A DNA stretch of 64,000 nt from Siphonodentalium dalli. Its lineage: Eukaryota; Mollusca; Scaphopoda; Gadilida; Siphonodentaliidae. Both the position numbers and the translations under genes were made by a program. The stretch lies in the NCBI GenBank assembly GCA_032622095.1, contig CP136065.1:18898134-18962133 (forward strand). The letters run 5' to 3'. A model generated the notes under the pieces. That model saw only the letters and a program-made list of their open reading frames with translations, did not search any database and had not been told where the DNA came from. This document shows, piece by piece, positions 34,871 through 46,835 of the stretch (the stretch's first letter is position 1; each line of letters begins with the position of its first letter).

Positions 34871-36055
34871 AAAAATGGGGGCTGCAGCCGAATAAAGGCT
34901 CTGTCTAAGATAAAAAGTGCGCGGAGGCGGTGCCGCTGAATAAACGATCTGTTTAAGATCAAAATGTTCGTAAAGCTCACACAGGGACAACAGGCCCCTC
35001 CGACGTGGAATAAATACTCCCGAATGGAGCCTGTTTCAGTTAGTATCTGTTCCACTTGAAGGAATGTTAAACACCAAATGTCTCATCAACTATGCAGATA
35101 AATACCAAAATATTTAGTGTTCTCCTCTAAAACATTGAAGCTGCACGACGTAGATAACTAGAACATTCAATATCAAACATATATGATAGTCTCTCTCACG
35201 TGGAGCCTTTTTATCTAAATGTGCTACGGAATGAATACGCTAACATCTAAATAAAACGTAAAATATATTTCATAAAAAACTTCCTTCTTGGATTATGGCA
35301 GTGACAATGGTACCATGTGCCCGATGATCGAGGTACAATCGATGTAAAGCGAATTTAAACTGTATAATGTGCTATATACATGTACATGGCTCGGATAAAG
35401 ATTAGATATTATATACCTCTTTAATACACCGGGCGGCATTTGGGTACATCCTGCATAAAACGTCAAAATGTATAGATAATGCATATTATGCACATATACT
35501 ATTTGTTATAAGTGGACTTGTCCCTCGGATAAGTGTATTGTTGATTGCGGAAACGCTGAATGGATATAAAGTGCAATAATATGTCCATATACCATTCCTC
35601 GATAAGGCTATCAAGTGCAACGGACGCGCAAACCGTGCTCCGCATTTACAATCCTCATTCGCCCCAAGTGACAATAGTGATATGCAAAATATCAATAATA
35701 TTTCTGTCATTGACAGTGTTTGTGGTCCAGTGGGAAAGGACGTGTCCATATTGATAACATTTACGTTAAAAAGACCTATTGACCGAATTTTTGGTTACAA
35801 TAGGAACACTTAAACCCCCGGGACTCGCATCAATCTGGCAATTCTGCCGTCGTATTTTCACATATCAAGAACTAATTACTGTTTTGTTGCTCGGAGCACA
35901 CTGGTCAGACATGGCCAATGTATCACGAACCTATTACTGTATGGCAATATGACACTAAAAAGCAATGTCTACTAAACTATTCGGGACCCCGGCCACTTGG
36001 TAATTTGCGTACTGTATGATAGCGACATAATACAGCAACCGTGCGTTCGACATAT
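34871..36055. other. Unassigned interval
   Basis: A diverged duplication near 34890-34985 shares CTGAATAAA, TCTGT(C/T)TAAGAT and AAAA. Otherwise nothing. ORFs of 64-87 codons lack recognisable domains. Confidence 0.4.
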
Positions 36056-36289
36056 CGCTTTCCTGACGGGAGCTGGGCTGGTGCAGAATTAAAGATCACG
36101 TGGCAGTGCATTCTCTTATATATGCGGGTCTTGAGGAGCTTCGCATATATAAGGAAATGCACTGGATTATAAGGTCAATGTAAATATTGTTAGGCCAATG
36201 GATTCTTTTGTATATGCGAGGTTGTCTATGAGGTGCCATGGCACAGTGTTTTCCCAAAATTTCAGGAAGCTCCTGTCATGGAAGGGTTG
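36056..36289. mobile_element. Short hairpin element of the CCCTTTCATGAC family, decayed
   Basis: Left end CGCTTTCCTGACGGGAGC and right end GGAAGCTCCTGTCATGG plus AAGGGTT are inverted copies with substitutions. A hairpin lies at about 36102-36165 (GGCAGTGCATTCTCTTATA with its complement) and a second, decayed hairpin starts near 36203 (GGCCAATGGATTC). No TTAA is visible on the left, consistent with decay. Compare 46316-46568. Confidence 0.65.
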
Positions 36290-36745
36290 AGGTGGGGACC
36301 AATAATGTCACCAATTCTGCAAGTTAGTTTATCGTCAGTTGTCGAATTAGGGTCGGCAGTTTATACGTGTAGTTGAGTGGTTTCATATTACATCTCCATT
36401 ACGTATTACATCTTCGTTACTTATAGCACTGATTACAATATCGTCATGGGAAAAAAACCCCAAACCAACTGATTTCGGCTTGAAGCTGAATCCTGTCCTG
36501 GACTGTAATGGACTCTCGATTTCCTCACCGGAGGAATGGTCATGTTTGTAATTTAATAGTTCGGCGGAGAGAGCAATCAATATTGATGCCATGTTTGGCG
36601 ATGTTGTCTGCTCGGAGATCATGTGATGCTCTGTCAAGTACCGGAAGTGGTGATTTATCGCTCTTTGTCGTGCATGAAATGTTTATAGTCTGGCTGCTAG
36701 GGACATCCCATCGTAGCATGTAGCAATCATTAGGAGATGAAAAAA
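36290..36745. other. Unassigned interval
   Basis: No repeat; two overlapping antiparallel ORFs of 71 and 84 codons are not recognisable. Confidence 0.4.
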
Positions 36746-37149
36746 GTCGGGATTTGTTTTACCCTGTGCCAATGCATTCTCTTATATATGCGAGTCGACC
36801 ATAGGTCGCCTCGCATATATAAGAGAATGCATTGGCCTAACAATTTGTTACAATTTTAATAATTTTTTCTTGTATTCTTTAACAACTTTATAATTTCACC
36901 CATACAGAGCCCCAGACAAACATGAGCAGACGACACTCTTCTATATGCTTCTATATATGTGTGGGGCTCCCTGCAGGGTAATGGATGTTTTTTTATGTTA
37001 TGTCCTAAAAAATGTAAGAAACATTTATTAAAAAAAATGATAACAAATTGTTAGGCCAATGCATTCTCTTACATATGCGACCCGACCTATGGTCGACTAG
37101 CATATATAATAGAATGCATTGGCACAGAGTAAAAAGATCCCGACTTACG
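36746..37149 (-). mobile_element. Double-hairpin element, family A, copy 3
   Basis: Outer arms GTCGGGATTTG and AGATCCCGACTTACGA are partial terminal repeats. Palindromes lie at about 36769-36837 and 37053-37122. The interior is in the reversed orientation (as in 25478-25800), with GAGCCCCAGACAAACATGAG before CCCTGCAGGG. The right terminal repeat breaks off after CTTACGA, exactly where the independent 97-bp palindrome begins. Confidence 0.75.
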
Positions 37150-37240
37150 ATATGAGTCCAGTCCCTACCAGGCTAGCACATGTATATGCACATTGCATAT
37201 ACGTGTGCTAGCCTGGTAGGGACTGGACTCATATCGTAAG
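37144..37240. repeat. 97-bp near-perfect palindrome
   Basis: Two 46-bp arms around the 5-base loop ACATT, with a single mismatch (ACATGTG against ACGTGTG in the right arm). The arm starts CTTACGATATGAGTCCAG and contains CTACCAGGCTAGCAC. It overlaps the last bases of the family A terminal repeat, so it replaced or captured that terminus. A transcript would fold into a ~46-bp stem. Confidence 0.93.
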
Positions 37241-37875
37241 ACGAATTCGTCATATCCAGTATAAACCTCCGAGTTTAATCCTGGTTTAAACCTATAATGA
37301 CGCCCAGCATAACCTGGTTCAATTGGGGCTTTTATGATCGTACAGTGGCTACGTGATTCGATGAGTCTGCGATATACATGTAACTACCGAGTTACATTGT
37401 ACCAGAAGCAGGTCAGTAGAATGGTTATTGAAACGCCCTCAATTGGCGCCAACAAGTTCACAAGTTCCCTTAGGTCGTTCGTTGAACTTATTATCTGAAC
37501 ATTTCCCAACAATTAATAGGACTCGTTATGCACTTGTATTATTTTGTTTTTATTTTATAGGATGGCATACAATAATGGCGCTCGCGAATTCTATAAAATA
37601 TAATCATGTTTATCTCTTAGTATTTCACTGTTAGAATTATGTTTGTAAATATTGTACACATAAACTATCTATCAATCCTCGTCCAACAATATTTTGGTGT
37701 TGAATGGGTCACAGTAAATCAACCTCTCAAAAAAATCATCGAATCAAGGTGTTGAGTGTTTTGTCTATCGCACACTCTTTGTGAGCTGTATATAAACAAC
37801 CTCTCGGCTCGCACAAGTGTGCTTTGTGGATAATATCGTATTCATACTATCATTATACTATACTATTAGTATATG
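37241..37875. other. Unassigned interval
   Basis: Just after the palindrome, 37270-37330 has CTCCGAGTTTAATCCTGG and AACCTGGTTCAATTGGGG, loosely similar to 63730-63785. The rest is unique-looking AT-rich sequence. Confidence 0.4.
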
Positions 37876-38328
37876 TGACCCGCCATATCAAATCCAGTCC
37901 TAAGTCGGGATTTTTTTACCCTGTGCCAATGCATTCTCTTATATATGCGAGTCGACCATAGGTCGCCTCGCATATATAAGAGAATGCATTGGCCTAACAA
38001 TTTTTTATCATTTTTTTTAAATAAATGTTTCTTACATTTTTTAGGACATAACATAAAAAACATCCATTACCCTGCAGGGAGCCCCATACATATATAGAAG
38101 CATATAGAAGAGTGTCGTCTGCTCATGTTTGTCTGGGGCTCTGTATGGGTAAAATTATAAAATTGTTAAAGAATACAAGAAAAAATTATTAAAATTGTAA
38201 AAAATTGTTAGGCCAATGCATTCTCTTATATATGCGAGGCGACCTATGGTCGACTCGCATATATAAGAGAATGCATTGGCACAGGGTAAACAAATCCCGA
38301 CTTACGACTGGATTTGATATGTCGGGTC
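37876..38328 (+). mobile_element. Double-hairpin element, family A, copy 4 (complete reference copy)
   Basis: Left terminus TGACCCGCCATATCAAATCC and right terminus GGATTTGATATGTCGGGTCA are inverted repeats that continue for about 40 bp (through the GTAAGTCGGGAT part). Inside are two 69-bp palindromes (37925-37993 and 38212-38280) whose loops are reverse complements of each other, so the whole element is an inverted repeat whose arms contain palindromes. The ~220-bp interior carries CCCTGCAGGGAGCCCCA and CTGGGGCTCTGTATGGG, another inverted pair. No ORF and no certain target duplication. Class unknown; it differs from the TTAA-flanked family in its termini. Confidence 0.85.
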
Positions 38329-39344
38329 AGTATTCTTTAGGAAATTTTCATAATTTGGCAACTTATATGATGTTTAAATTATAACCTATAACCAAGGAAA
38401 TCCGTGCCTTTAATGCAGATATGGCACTATTTTCTTATCAGACCTTAACTTCAGCCCGATTCGATACATGGTTAGTAAGTAGTCCGAATCGAGAAATGTA
38501 TGGGAAGTAGACCGGTAAGTATACCGCAATGAAATTAGTATGTGCCAATCGTATAATTCGGTTTGGAATATAGTGGAATATATACTTTAACTAATACTCG
38601 CTATATCCATAGTGCATTTGAATTCATGGCGGCATATAAGGGACATAGCCTATAATACGGAATGGTGCCGATGACAGTTCCCTGAAGGGGCACACTTTAT
38701 CTCTTCCAGCACACGTAACCAGGGTAATAATATGCGCCTTGGTTTAGAGCCAATCGCTGCCAATGCATTTTCCTATTCTCCGGGCGACGCTGTAAGCTCA
38801 TTAGTTGCAGAACATGATTCTTTTACAGTTTCGTGTCAACGGTGAGGAATAAAAAGATCTCACCATTTCTGTCCCATGAGATTTATTAAACAGCTCTCTA
38901 TACTTATTAGTTCTCTCTACACCTGGCGCGCCATCAGCGGAAAGTATGGACGATGTGGCTATGCAACCGTGGGGAAAACACCCGAAAGCACGGCGTTACA
39001 CAAGATACACGATCCAATAGCCATAAAAACACTGTTCCTTAATCATGCAAATGGACCTTTCCACAGCTGTCAATCAAATAATTATTAGCGGACATTGAAA
39101 ATTCTGCTGCCATCTTTCGTCACCCTCATTTTTATATCCATGCATACTCTCAGTGTTAAATTGGCTATATTCAAACTATTTATTTGTTGTCAAATCATAA
39201 TATACTGAGTTAATATTTGCGGCATGATGTTATAAATTTATCCATGATTATAACAATGTTTTTTAATTAGCCTGTCATAATTTTCACATTTAATGGCAAA
39301 ACGAATGTGAGTTCTCTGCTTTAGATATATCAAAGAGTTCAGTG
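38329..39344. other. Unassigned interval
   Basis: AT-rich. No repeat; a 70-codon ORF (38876-39088) is unrecognised. Confidence 0.4.
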
Positions 39345-39770
39345 TTCTGTCTGTTCTGGTCTGTTTGGAATTTTTCTTCCAGAGGACTTGACCGATTTCA
39401 ACCAAATTTGGTGCGGTGCCTCGGGGTATCCCAAAATATGTTATAACGGCCTTATTTTGTATTTAAATTAAATTTTGTAAACAAATAAAAAAAATTTAAA
39501 TTTCATTTTCAAATTTTTCATTTTTAGCAAAAAGTTTCATGTTTAAACAGAAAATTAAAAAATTTGTTTAAAAATTAAATTAATTTTTGTTTTAAATTAA
39601 ATTTAAAACAAATTTGAAAGTTTCAATCTAAAAATCTAAAAATTAAATTAAAAAAAATATATATATATTTTTTGTTCAACACCAGATCAGAGTTCAAACT
39701 GAAACAAAATTAATTAATTTAAATAATTTTTTTTTAAATTAAACAGTTTAAAATATCAAAAATTGCAGAA
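39345..39770 (+). repeat. Dispersed repeat with TCTGTCTGTTCTGG start and AT-rich tail, copy 2
   Basis: Starts with TCTGTCTGTTCTGG, then GACCGATTTCAACCAAAT, TTGGTGCGG and a ~300-bp tract made almost only of A/T words such as AAATTAAATTAA. Matches the order seen at 34640-34870, with a longer tract here. Possible Helitron-like left end, unproven. Confidence 0.5.
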
Positions 39771-41819
39771 TCATATACATGAGTCTGTTTCAGACAGTTA
39801 ACATAATGGCAAGTGCTGATGTGTTCACTGCGGAAGTCGATCTCGGGTAACAGACAATATTTATGTCGATAAAGTCTTTTTACCAGTGGTTGGTACTACC
39901 GCTGTGGGTGTTGCCTCTGTTTCGAATTGAATACAAATTTAAGTATCTATTCTCACTAGATTTCTTGTATGTCAATGTCATATTTGACTGATTTATTTAT
40001 TTGGGGTTTAACGTCGTTTTAGCCGTTACGAATAGCGAATTCGACCACAGCGTATGGGTTAATATATTCACTTCCGTTATAGCTAGCGACTTGCCCGATC
40101 ACCCAATGATGCAGAGGGGTATTTGCTGCATGATATTATATTCCTTTCCGTTGTCAGACTGCTAGACGATGTGCGGTCGGTGCCTTTTTTATTGTGTGTC
40201 CTTGATGTATCCGGCCGAAAGTTAGGGGTTAACACTGCCGTTTCCGTCTGAGATATCGACTTGGAAATTGGAACTTTTGTACATACATATCTATTCTGCA
40301 CGATAGTGCATGCCCCATCTCGCTCGGACACCTGGGTTGGAACGGTTCGCTTTTAGTAGGACCCCTTTTACCAAATGTTATGCTGAGTTGGCAGTTGAAG
40401 CTGTGCGTCTTCACATTATATTATTATACTTACACGCTCACTGAAGCAAGCATATTTGAAGCAATGAACATTACACACTGACTGAAGCAATGAACACTCA
40501 TACTGATTGATTAATTGATTACAGTAGATTAGATTAAAACATGTTATAAGCCATGTACAAATAAAAGCAAACGAGAGGAATGTTTCCACTTGGAGTCAGG
40601 AATATACTTTAAAGAAGTGACTATTGTGCAAACATACTACATGTATACACCGTATACAAATAGTACAATAATACATAAGAATAAATAGCAAATAAACAAA
40701 ACGAAATTACCAAGGATGTAAACCGAAATATGTAAAGTAGTTTTAAAATCAGATTTTTTACATTGATAATGTATTTGTAATATTTGATGAATCGCGCATG
40801 AACCTTTATCAACGACGGTCGGTGGATGAGACAGAAGACCGTCATCTTTCACTTAACCGAGGGCGTCAATCCACAAATACTGTTTGGTGCATTTTAGTGT
40901 TACCGTTTCTCATCAAGCATCTTGTCAAATTTGTATAGTTCAAATAGGCACACGTCTTTATGAGAGTCTAAACGTCGGAGAGACTTTGGCGATTTGTGTT
41001 TCGACAGGCGATTTCTGTTGTGGAGCAGAAGCATCAGCGCGAATAGACTTAGTTGCAGTACCTGACTCAACGTGAGTGAATTGTTTGTGAGCAATGGGTG
41101 CATCTTTAGTCGACCTCTCCGTAACCTGTGATACAGCTATAGGTTCTGAGTTATATCAGTTACGTCAAGTTGTGTCGCTTGTGATTATGTGATACACAGA
41201 TGGTGTGTTGTGATTCTTATACATGGATGGTGTTGGCCTGACTGCTGTCTGTCTGATTGCTGACACCAGCACACTGTTTGCATAAACGACTGCAGAGTAT
41301 GCGTCTGGTTGAATTGAGGGTCGAGCAACTATTTTCTTTGCATCAAAATGTGATAGATGTTTCTCAGCCTTGAACTGTTTAATTTTTAATTCATACTCCC
41401 ACCTGGGACATGCATGACCCATTGTAGCATGTGCACCTTGACAGTTTGAAAACGTTGTTTGGTTTAGTACAATCATGATAATAAACAGAACAGCGTGCAC
41501 ATATTATTTCCTTACATTTACAATGTCCTTTTCCATGGCCATACCCCTGACATTTAAAACATCATAAGGGATTAGGAACATATGTAGACAAATCTATCTT
41601 CATATATCCAACCTCCAATGCCAGCGGATATTCGCACCGATTGAAGGTCCGTGAACTGACTTAGACAATATGCGAACATCATTAACTCCCAGTGGTGGCA
41701 ACTCAGCCGATATCTCCCATTCGGAAGAGTCGGTGATATCTGGGATTTCCTCTAAACTGCTCTGCTACTGTTCAATGTTTTGTGAGGAGCAACCGTGACT
41801 GGTGTTTGTGCAATAGCTG
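39771..41819. other. Unassigned interval with one possible repeat-tail fragment
   Basis: At about 39988-40030, GATTTATTTATTTGGGG followed by TTTAACGTCGTTTTA resembles the 3' tail of repeats I know as common in molluscan genomes; it is too short to be sure. Several ORFs of 61-111 codons occur on both strands and none is recognisable. Confidence 0.35.
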
Positions 41820-42199
41820 TTAACCCTTTACCCAACAAAACGGCCAAAAACGGCCAAATAAAGCTGCAACAGCCTAAATTATCTTGGGTCTGTCTCAATA
41901 AAACCATACAAATATGGATATCATTGGAACCGGCTCACTGACCACATTGTGATGGTTACAGTTATGCCCTGTGCCAATGCATTCTCTTATATAAGCGAGT
42001 CGACCATAGGTCGCCTCGCATATATAAGAGAATGCATTGGCCTAAAAAAACACCTTTTACCATTTTTTCTTACATTCTTTAACAATTTTTAATGTGTTAA
42101 GCCAATGCATTCTCTTATATATGCGAGGCGACCTATGGTCGACTCGCATATATAAGAGAATGCATTGGCACAGGGCCGTTCTGTTGGGTAAAGGGTTAA
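41820..42199 (-). mobile_element. piggyBac-type MITE with internal palindrome pair, copy 2
   Basis: TTAA at both edges; termini CCCTTTACCCAACAAAACGG and CCGTTCTGTTGGGTAAAGGG. Palindromes lie at about 41975-42043 and 42103-42169, with ~60 bp between them. The 150-bp non-palindromic tail is on the left here, so it is reversed relative to 6595-6993. No ORF. Confidence 0.88.
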
Positions 42200-44330
42200 C
42201 TACAACAAAGCATCAGCTTGATATTTATTTGAACAGTCAATCAGGAGAAAGTTAGTCACTGGCCCGGTCCTGGTCGGTTTGACATATTGTCATTGTTCAG
42301 CAATTCTTTTAAGTGTCTTTAAAGGGGTACTGTACGCCAATTTCAATAAATTCCCGGTAACAATTGCGATCTAATATCAATATTATATTTTAAAATAACG
42401 TATTTGAGTCGACGATGTCTACTGAAAACGTTCCGGTTAACAGGCTGTCATAAAAGTCAAATTTAATTATTTAATATAAATGAATTTATGGCTGGAGTCA
42501 TAAAATGGTGAATTGTGCCATTACGAGTTACCGTTCTTGAAATCTCACACGTTGGGTGTCTTTTATCGACGGCCGTTTACGACGAACATTATTGAGTTGC
42601 GAACAAAACATGTTACATGCAAAAGGAAGTCCCGCTATAACCAATTTGGGGAAAAAAGAGAAGAAACAAGATTCATAAAGCGTCAATTATTTTTATAGGG
42701 GGTGAGATTGTTCGATGGAAGAGATTGCAGGCATCAATTGAACTTCTGGTTCATCCTGCAACCTGCGTCTTCTCCAGTGAAGGTCAAAAACATGGCGCGT
42801 AGTTTTAAATCGTAATATTTTTATTTCCAAGATCAATATTTTCGTCGCTAAATTAGGTTTATACGAAACTCATATAACACGAACACAATCTAACTTGAAA
42901 GTTATGTCAATGGGAGTAAATAAAACAATTGCCTATATCTGTGTACAGTACCCCATTAAGTAATGATAAATAACGGAAGGTATTTTGATAGTCGGGTAGA
43001 AGCTAAGAACCACAAGTACTGAGGGAATACTCTTAGCATCAGTGGAACTATAAGTGGGTCACCATTCCTATGATCAGGTCGTGGTTTATCATTTGAGTTG
43101 CCATATAAAAACACACAAATCGACAACTATCCCAGTTATTGTGGACTACCTTTCTACTTCTGGTCGGGCCAAAGACTTGTACATAGCCGAAGCGGTTACC
43201 AGTTTAGCTACTGCATGTATCAGCTTCCTGGTACCTTGTGTGAACAATACAAGAATCAACATTCAACAATTATTAGAACGAACACCAAAGAGACGGTAGA
43301 GAACAGAAACACACGTGAAAAAACAGTACTTCAAACATCAGACGAACACATACCAAAAATTGAATCTGAAAAACTGTGGAGAGGCGCGACTGGCCGATTG
43401 GTTGAGCCGGGTCAACTCAATCAGCCGCATTGCAGAGATATAGGACCAAAGTAAACCATGAGCTAAGCAGTATCCACAGGTCGAATACTGACGTGGAATG
43501 GCCACCCTGGTACCACCAGGACTCCTACACCTCACCTCGCGGGATGCACACCACGCCAAACAGGGTGTCACATTAGGGGTTTCTTACCCCTCGCAGTGGG
43601 GCGGTAGAGATATTCTACCCCGGGACCACACGGGACATGTCAATGTCAGACACAAGAATTATATACATAATTACAGGAACGTATCGTGTATTGGATAAGC
43701 TGAGAAAAAATACATAAATACTAGTTCAGTGTTTCCTTTGTTTCAGTATAAAACGGGCTAACGGAATGATCTATTGAGCCAAAGAGGCCTCCCTGATCCA
43801 AATGTCACGGGGATTCAACGGATATGAGAAACGACGTCCTTCCTGCCATGGTGCATTTACCAACCTTTCCTGCTTTGTGATTCATACCGCGAACGCATCG
43901 CAAATCATAGGGGCCCTGGATGGCATCAAAACAAACACTTTAAACGGTGGCACGCCAGAATAGAGCCGTATTGATAATCGTTGGGTGTGATTAATGCATG
44001 CAGTTTAAAATCGGCAGGGATTTCACGAACAAAAGAACCCGCTTCACGTTTATCGTGATGCCACAACATGCGATATCCGTCACCCTACTTCCTATTCCGT
44101 AAATCAGAAGGGAATCACGAGATATTTATCTCCATGATAACGTTAGTATTGGTTTAACGACCCACACATCGTTATAGTGCTGTTGGTTTAAACATGTTTT
44201 GCAACAAAAGTTACAAGGGATTGGGATACAAGTTGTAACAACGTATTGCAGGCCATCTCCCAACCATATTTATATAAATGTTTATAACCAAGATAACATA
44301 ACTAATATAATGTACATGTTCTAAGAATGT
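42200..44330. other. Unassigned interval
   Basis: Largely unique. GGCCGATTGGTTGAG (near 43391) and GGTCGAATACTG (43479) loosely resemble the two internal promoter boxes of a tRNA-derived repeat, but the spacing is too long to call. A 118-codon ORF (43098-43454) has no recognisable domain and overlaps others. Confidence 0.35.
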
Positions 44331-44500
44331 GGTGATGACTGATGATGATGATTGATGATGATGATTTATGATGATTGTTTATTTGTATAATATTTACAAG
44401 CGTATGACAATGGTGATAATAAGCAAACAAAAATGATATTATACAGGAGCGACATGGCCCAGATGGGCCGTCTTCCTGTCGCCCCTATGTATACAAACAT
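44331..44500 (-). repeat. GAT-rich microsatellite with possible retroelement 3' end
   Basis: GATGATGAC/GATGATGATT words fill about 44333-44375. Beyond, 44450-44490 holds an inverted pair GCGACATGGCCCA and GGGCCGTC...TGTCGCCCC. A simple-repeat tail following a structured segment is what the 3' end of a minus-strand LINE or SINE would look like, but no coding part is visible. Confidence 0.35.
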
Positions 44501-45644
44501 GAAGTGGCAACTAATGAAGTGAAATGATAATGGAAAGGATAGAATGTAGTTTATAATAGACAAATAAAGTAACAAAACCACTTATGGGATGAATCTATAT
44601 GTGTTAATACATATGTATTGGTTGTATTCATGGGCTTATAATAAATCTGACATTAATGATGATTTGCGATTGGTGATTTGTGACCACCGGTCCCGTGGTC
44701 CTCTCCTATATAGATATCATGCCGTGCCGTGAATATAGTTAGTAATGAGTATCGTTTAAGTAAATCGTTTTGTATCTAACATATATTTTTGAACAATGCA
44801 AAATAATAGTTGGTTACGACGTTGTGGGGTATACTTTTATGGGGGTCCTCTCAGAAAATGGTTAATGTCGACAATTGTGAAAGCATATTCGTCTAATCTG
44901 TCATAAATTGGCTCTTTGCTGTCGGAATAATGGGCATTCGAAAAAGAAGTGTGATGCACCCTCCATTGCTGTGCCACAAACACTGGGCTTTCGCCAATAA
45001 AGTTATGATACATATCTAAGCACAGCTCACTACAACCTTTGCGAATTTTAGTATGGATGTATTTTCTTTTCGACTTCCTATTTCAAGACAGGGAGGTGGT
45101 TTAGGGACGAGTCTATATAAGTAATATTGGCTTTAAAATCGTGTATGTTTACATGCCACAAGCGGGGGTAGCTTACTCCATGATTATAGTGCTGTTTCAA
45201 CCATTATTATGGCGTTGAGGTGACCAAGTTTTAATTTTTTGCAAAAGTGTCAGTTCGTCTCAGCGAGGAATTTAAAAGATTTGATGCCACCAATTTGAAT
45301 TTATACAATTATTATTCTGAACTATAGATACTGTTGAATTTCAAAGGGAGGCAATGCATACCCCAAAGTTAATTGACATTTTTTTTAACAAAACAAATAT
45401 TATTTTTAAACTAAGTTAAACATAACTCAGTATAGTTAAATCTTTATGGAAATCACAGCTACAGACAACTAATGGTATGGTCTAGTATACACACGTGTAT
45501 TTTTTTAAATCCAGGAAGTATCCAAAATCCCCGTAAAACATATATATTATATAAAGATGTGCTTTCGCTTTACGGTTAATCTATTCGACAAGGACATCAC
45601 GTACAAATGAACCCGCCTCACCGATATCGTGCGTCACAGCATGC
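44501..45644. other. Unassigned interval
   Basis: AT-rich; no repeat or credible ORF. Confidence 0.4.
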
Positions 45645-46111
45645 GATATCTCTCAGCCTACATAATATGGCGTACTTGTGGATATCTCTCAGCCTACATA
45701 ATATGACGTACTCGTTGATATCTCTCATCCTACATAATATGCCGTACTTGTAGATATCTCTCAGCCTACATAATGTGACGTATTCGTGGATATCTCTCAG
45801 CCTACATAATGTGACGTACTCGTAGATATCTCTCATCCTACATAATATGCCGTATTTGTAGATATCTCTCATCCTACATAATATGCCGTACTTGTAGATA
45901 TCTCTCAGCCTACATAATGTGACGTATTCGTGGATATCTCTCAGCTACATAATGTGACGTATTCGTGGATATCTCTCAGCCTACATAATGTGCCGTACTC
46001 GTAGATATCTCTCAGCCTACATAACATTACGTACTTGTGGATATCTCTCAGCCTACATAATGTGACGTATTCGTGGATATCTCTCAGCCTACATAATATG
46101 CTGTACTCGTG
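45645..46111. repeat. Minisatellite, 36-bp unit, 13 copies
   Basis: Units start with GATATCTCTCAGCCTACATA and continue with ATGTGACGTA and TTCGTG. Starts fall every 36 bp from 45645 to 46076, with one 35-bp unit (a lost C near 45948). Variants (CATCC for CAGCC, ATATGCCG for ATGTGACG) are shared by alternate units, indicating block copying. The repetitive 84-codon minus-strand ORF is a consequence of the 36-bp period. Confidence 0.95.
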
Positions 46112-46315
46112 TTTAATCCTTTTCGATGCTAAATACTCATTGATGAGTACTTATCCCTCAGGAAATATTAAGATAATAAGTTCAACAAATTAAACGACCA
46201 TAGTATATCTTATTATCTGAACATTTGGAAATATGTAGATATGTTCAACAAACGACAATAGAACATTTCCCGCCAATGAATTATAATCATTCTGATATTC
46301 ATGTCTGTCGTCTGG

Positions 46316-46568
46316 TTAACCCTTTCATGACGGGAGGTGCGCTGGTGTAGCATTAAAGGTCATGTGCCAGTGCATTCTCTTATACAGGGAGGCTCGCATA
46401 TATACAAGAGAATGCACTGCCTTACAATGTCAAGTTAAATATTGTTAGGCAATGTATTCTCGTATTATTGCGATGATCGAAATTGGAGACTCGCATAAGT
46501 AAGAGAATGCAATGGCACATTTGCTTTCGCAGAATTTCAGGAAGCTATATAGTCCTGGAAGGGTTTAA
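46316..46568. mobile_element. Short TTAA-flanked hairpin element (piggyBac-type), reference copy
   Basis: TTAA at 46316-46319 and 46565-46568. Left terminus CCCTTTCATGACGGGAGG, right terminus GGAAGC, then CTGGAAGGGT, inverted with substitutions. Two hairpins: about 46367-46422 (GCCAGTGCATTCTCTTATA) and 46447-46514 (GGCAATGTATTCTCG with AGAGAATGCAATGGC). The hairpin stems resemble those of the longer family but the loops differ. Non-coding, 253 bp. Confidence 0.75.
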
Positions 46569-46835
46569 CACCTCTCCAAATTAACAATTGATCATTCCAA
46601 TGCATATTTTTGGAACTGAGAGGAAGCATCCATTTATTATAGAACGGTTAACGACCACACATCGACACTAGCGATGTTTAGATAGAAACGTTCTAACTTC
46701 GCCCGTCAAGAAATATCAGAATATACTATACGTCACGTTTCGGCAGATCATTGGCAACAATAGAACAGGTATAATGTTGGTAAACTCGATCCGCATAACA
46801 AAGTGTGAATTATTATTCACGAGTAACGGCCTTCT

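Noticed and set aside
43380-43500. SINE head (GGCCGATTGG and GGTCGAATACT)
   Set aside because: Spacing between the two box-like motifs is about 90 bp, longer than in tRNA-derived promoters, and no tail is visible.
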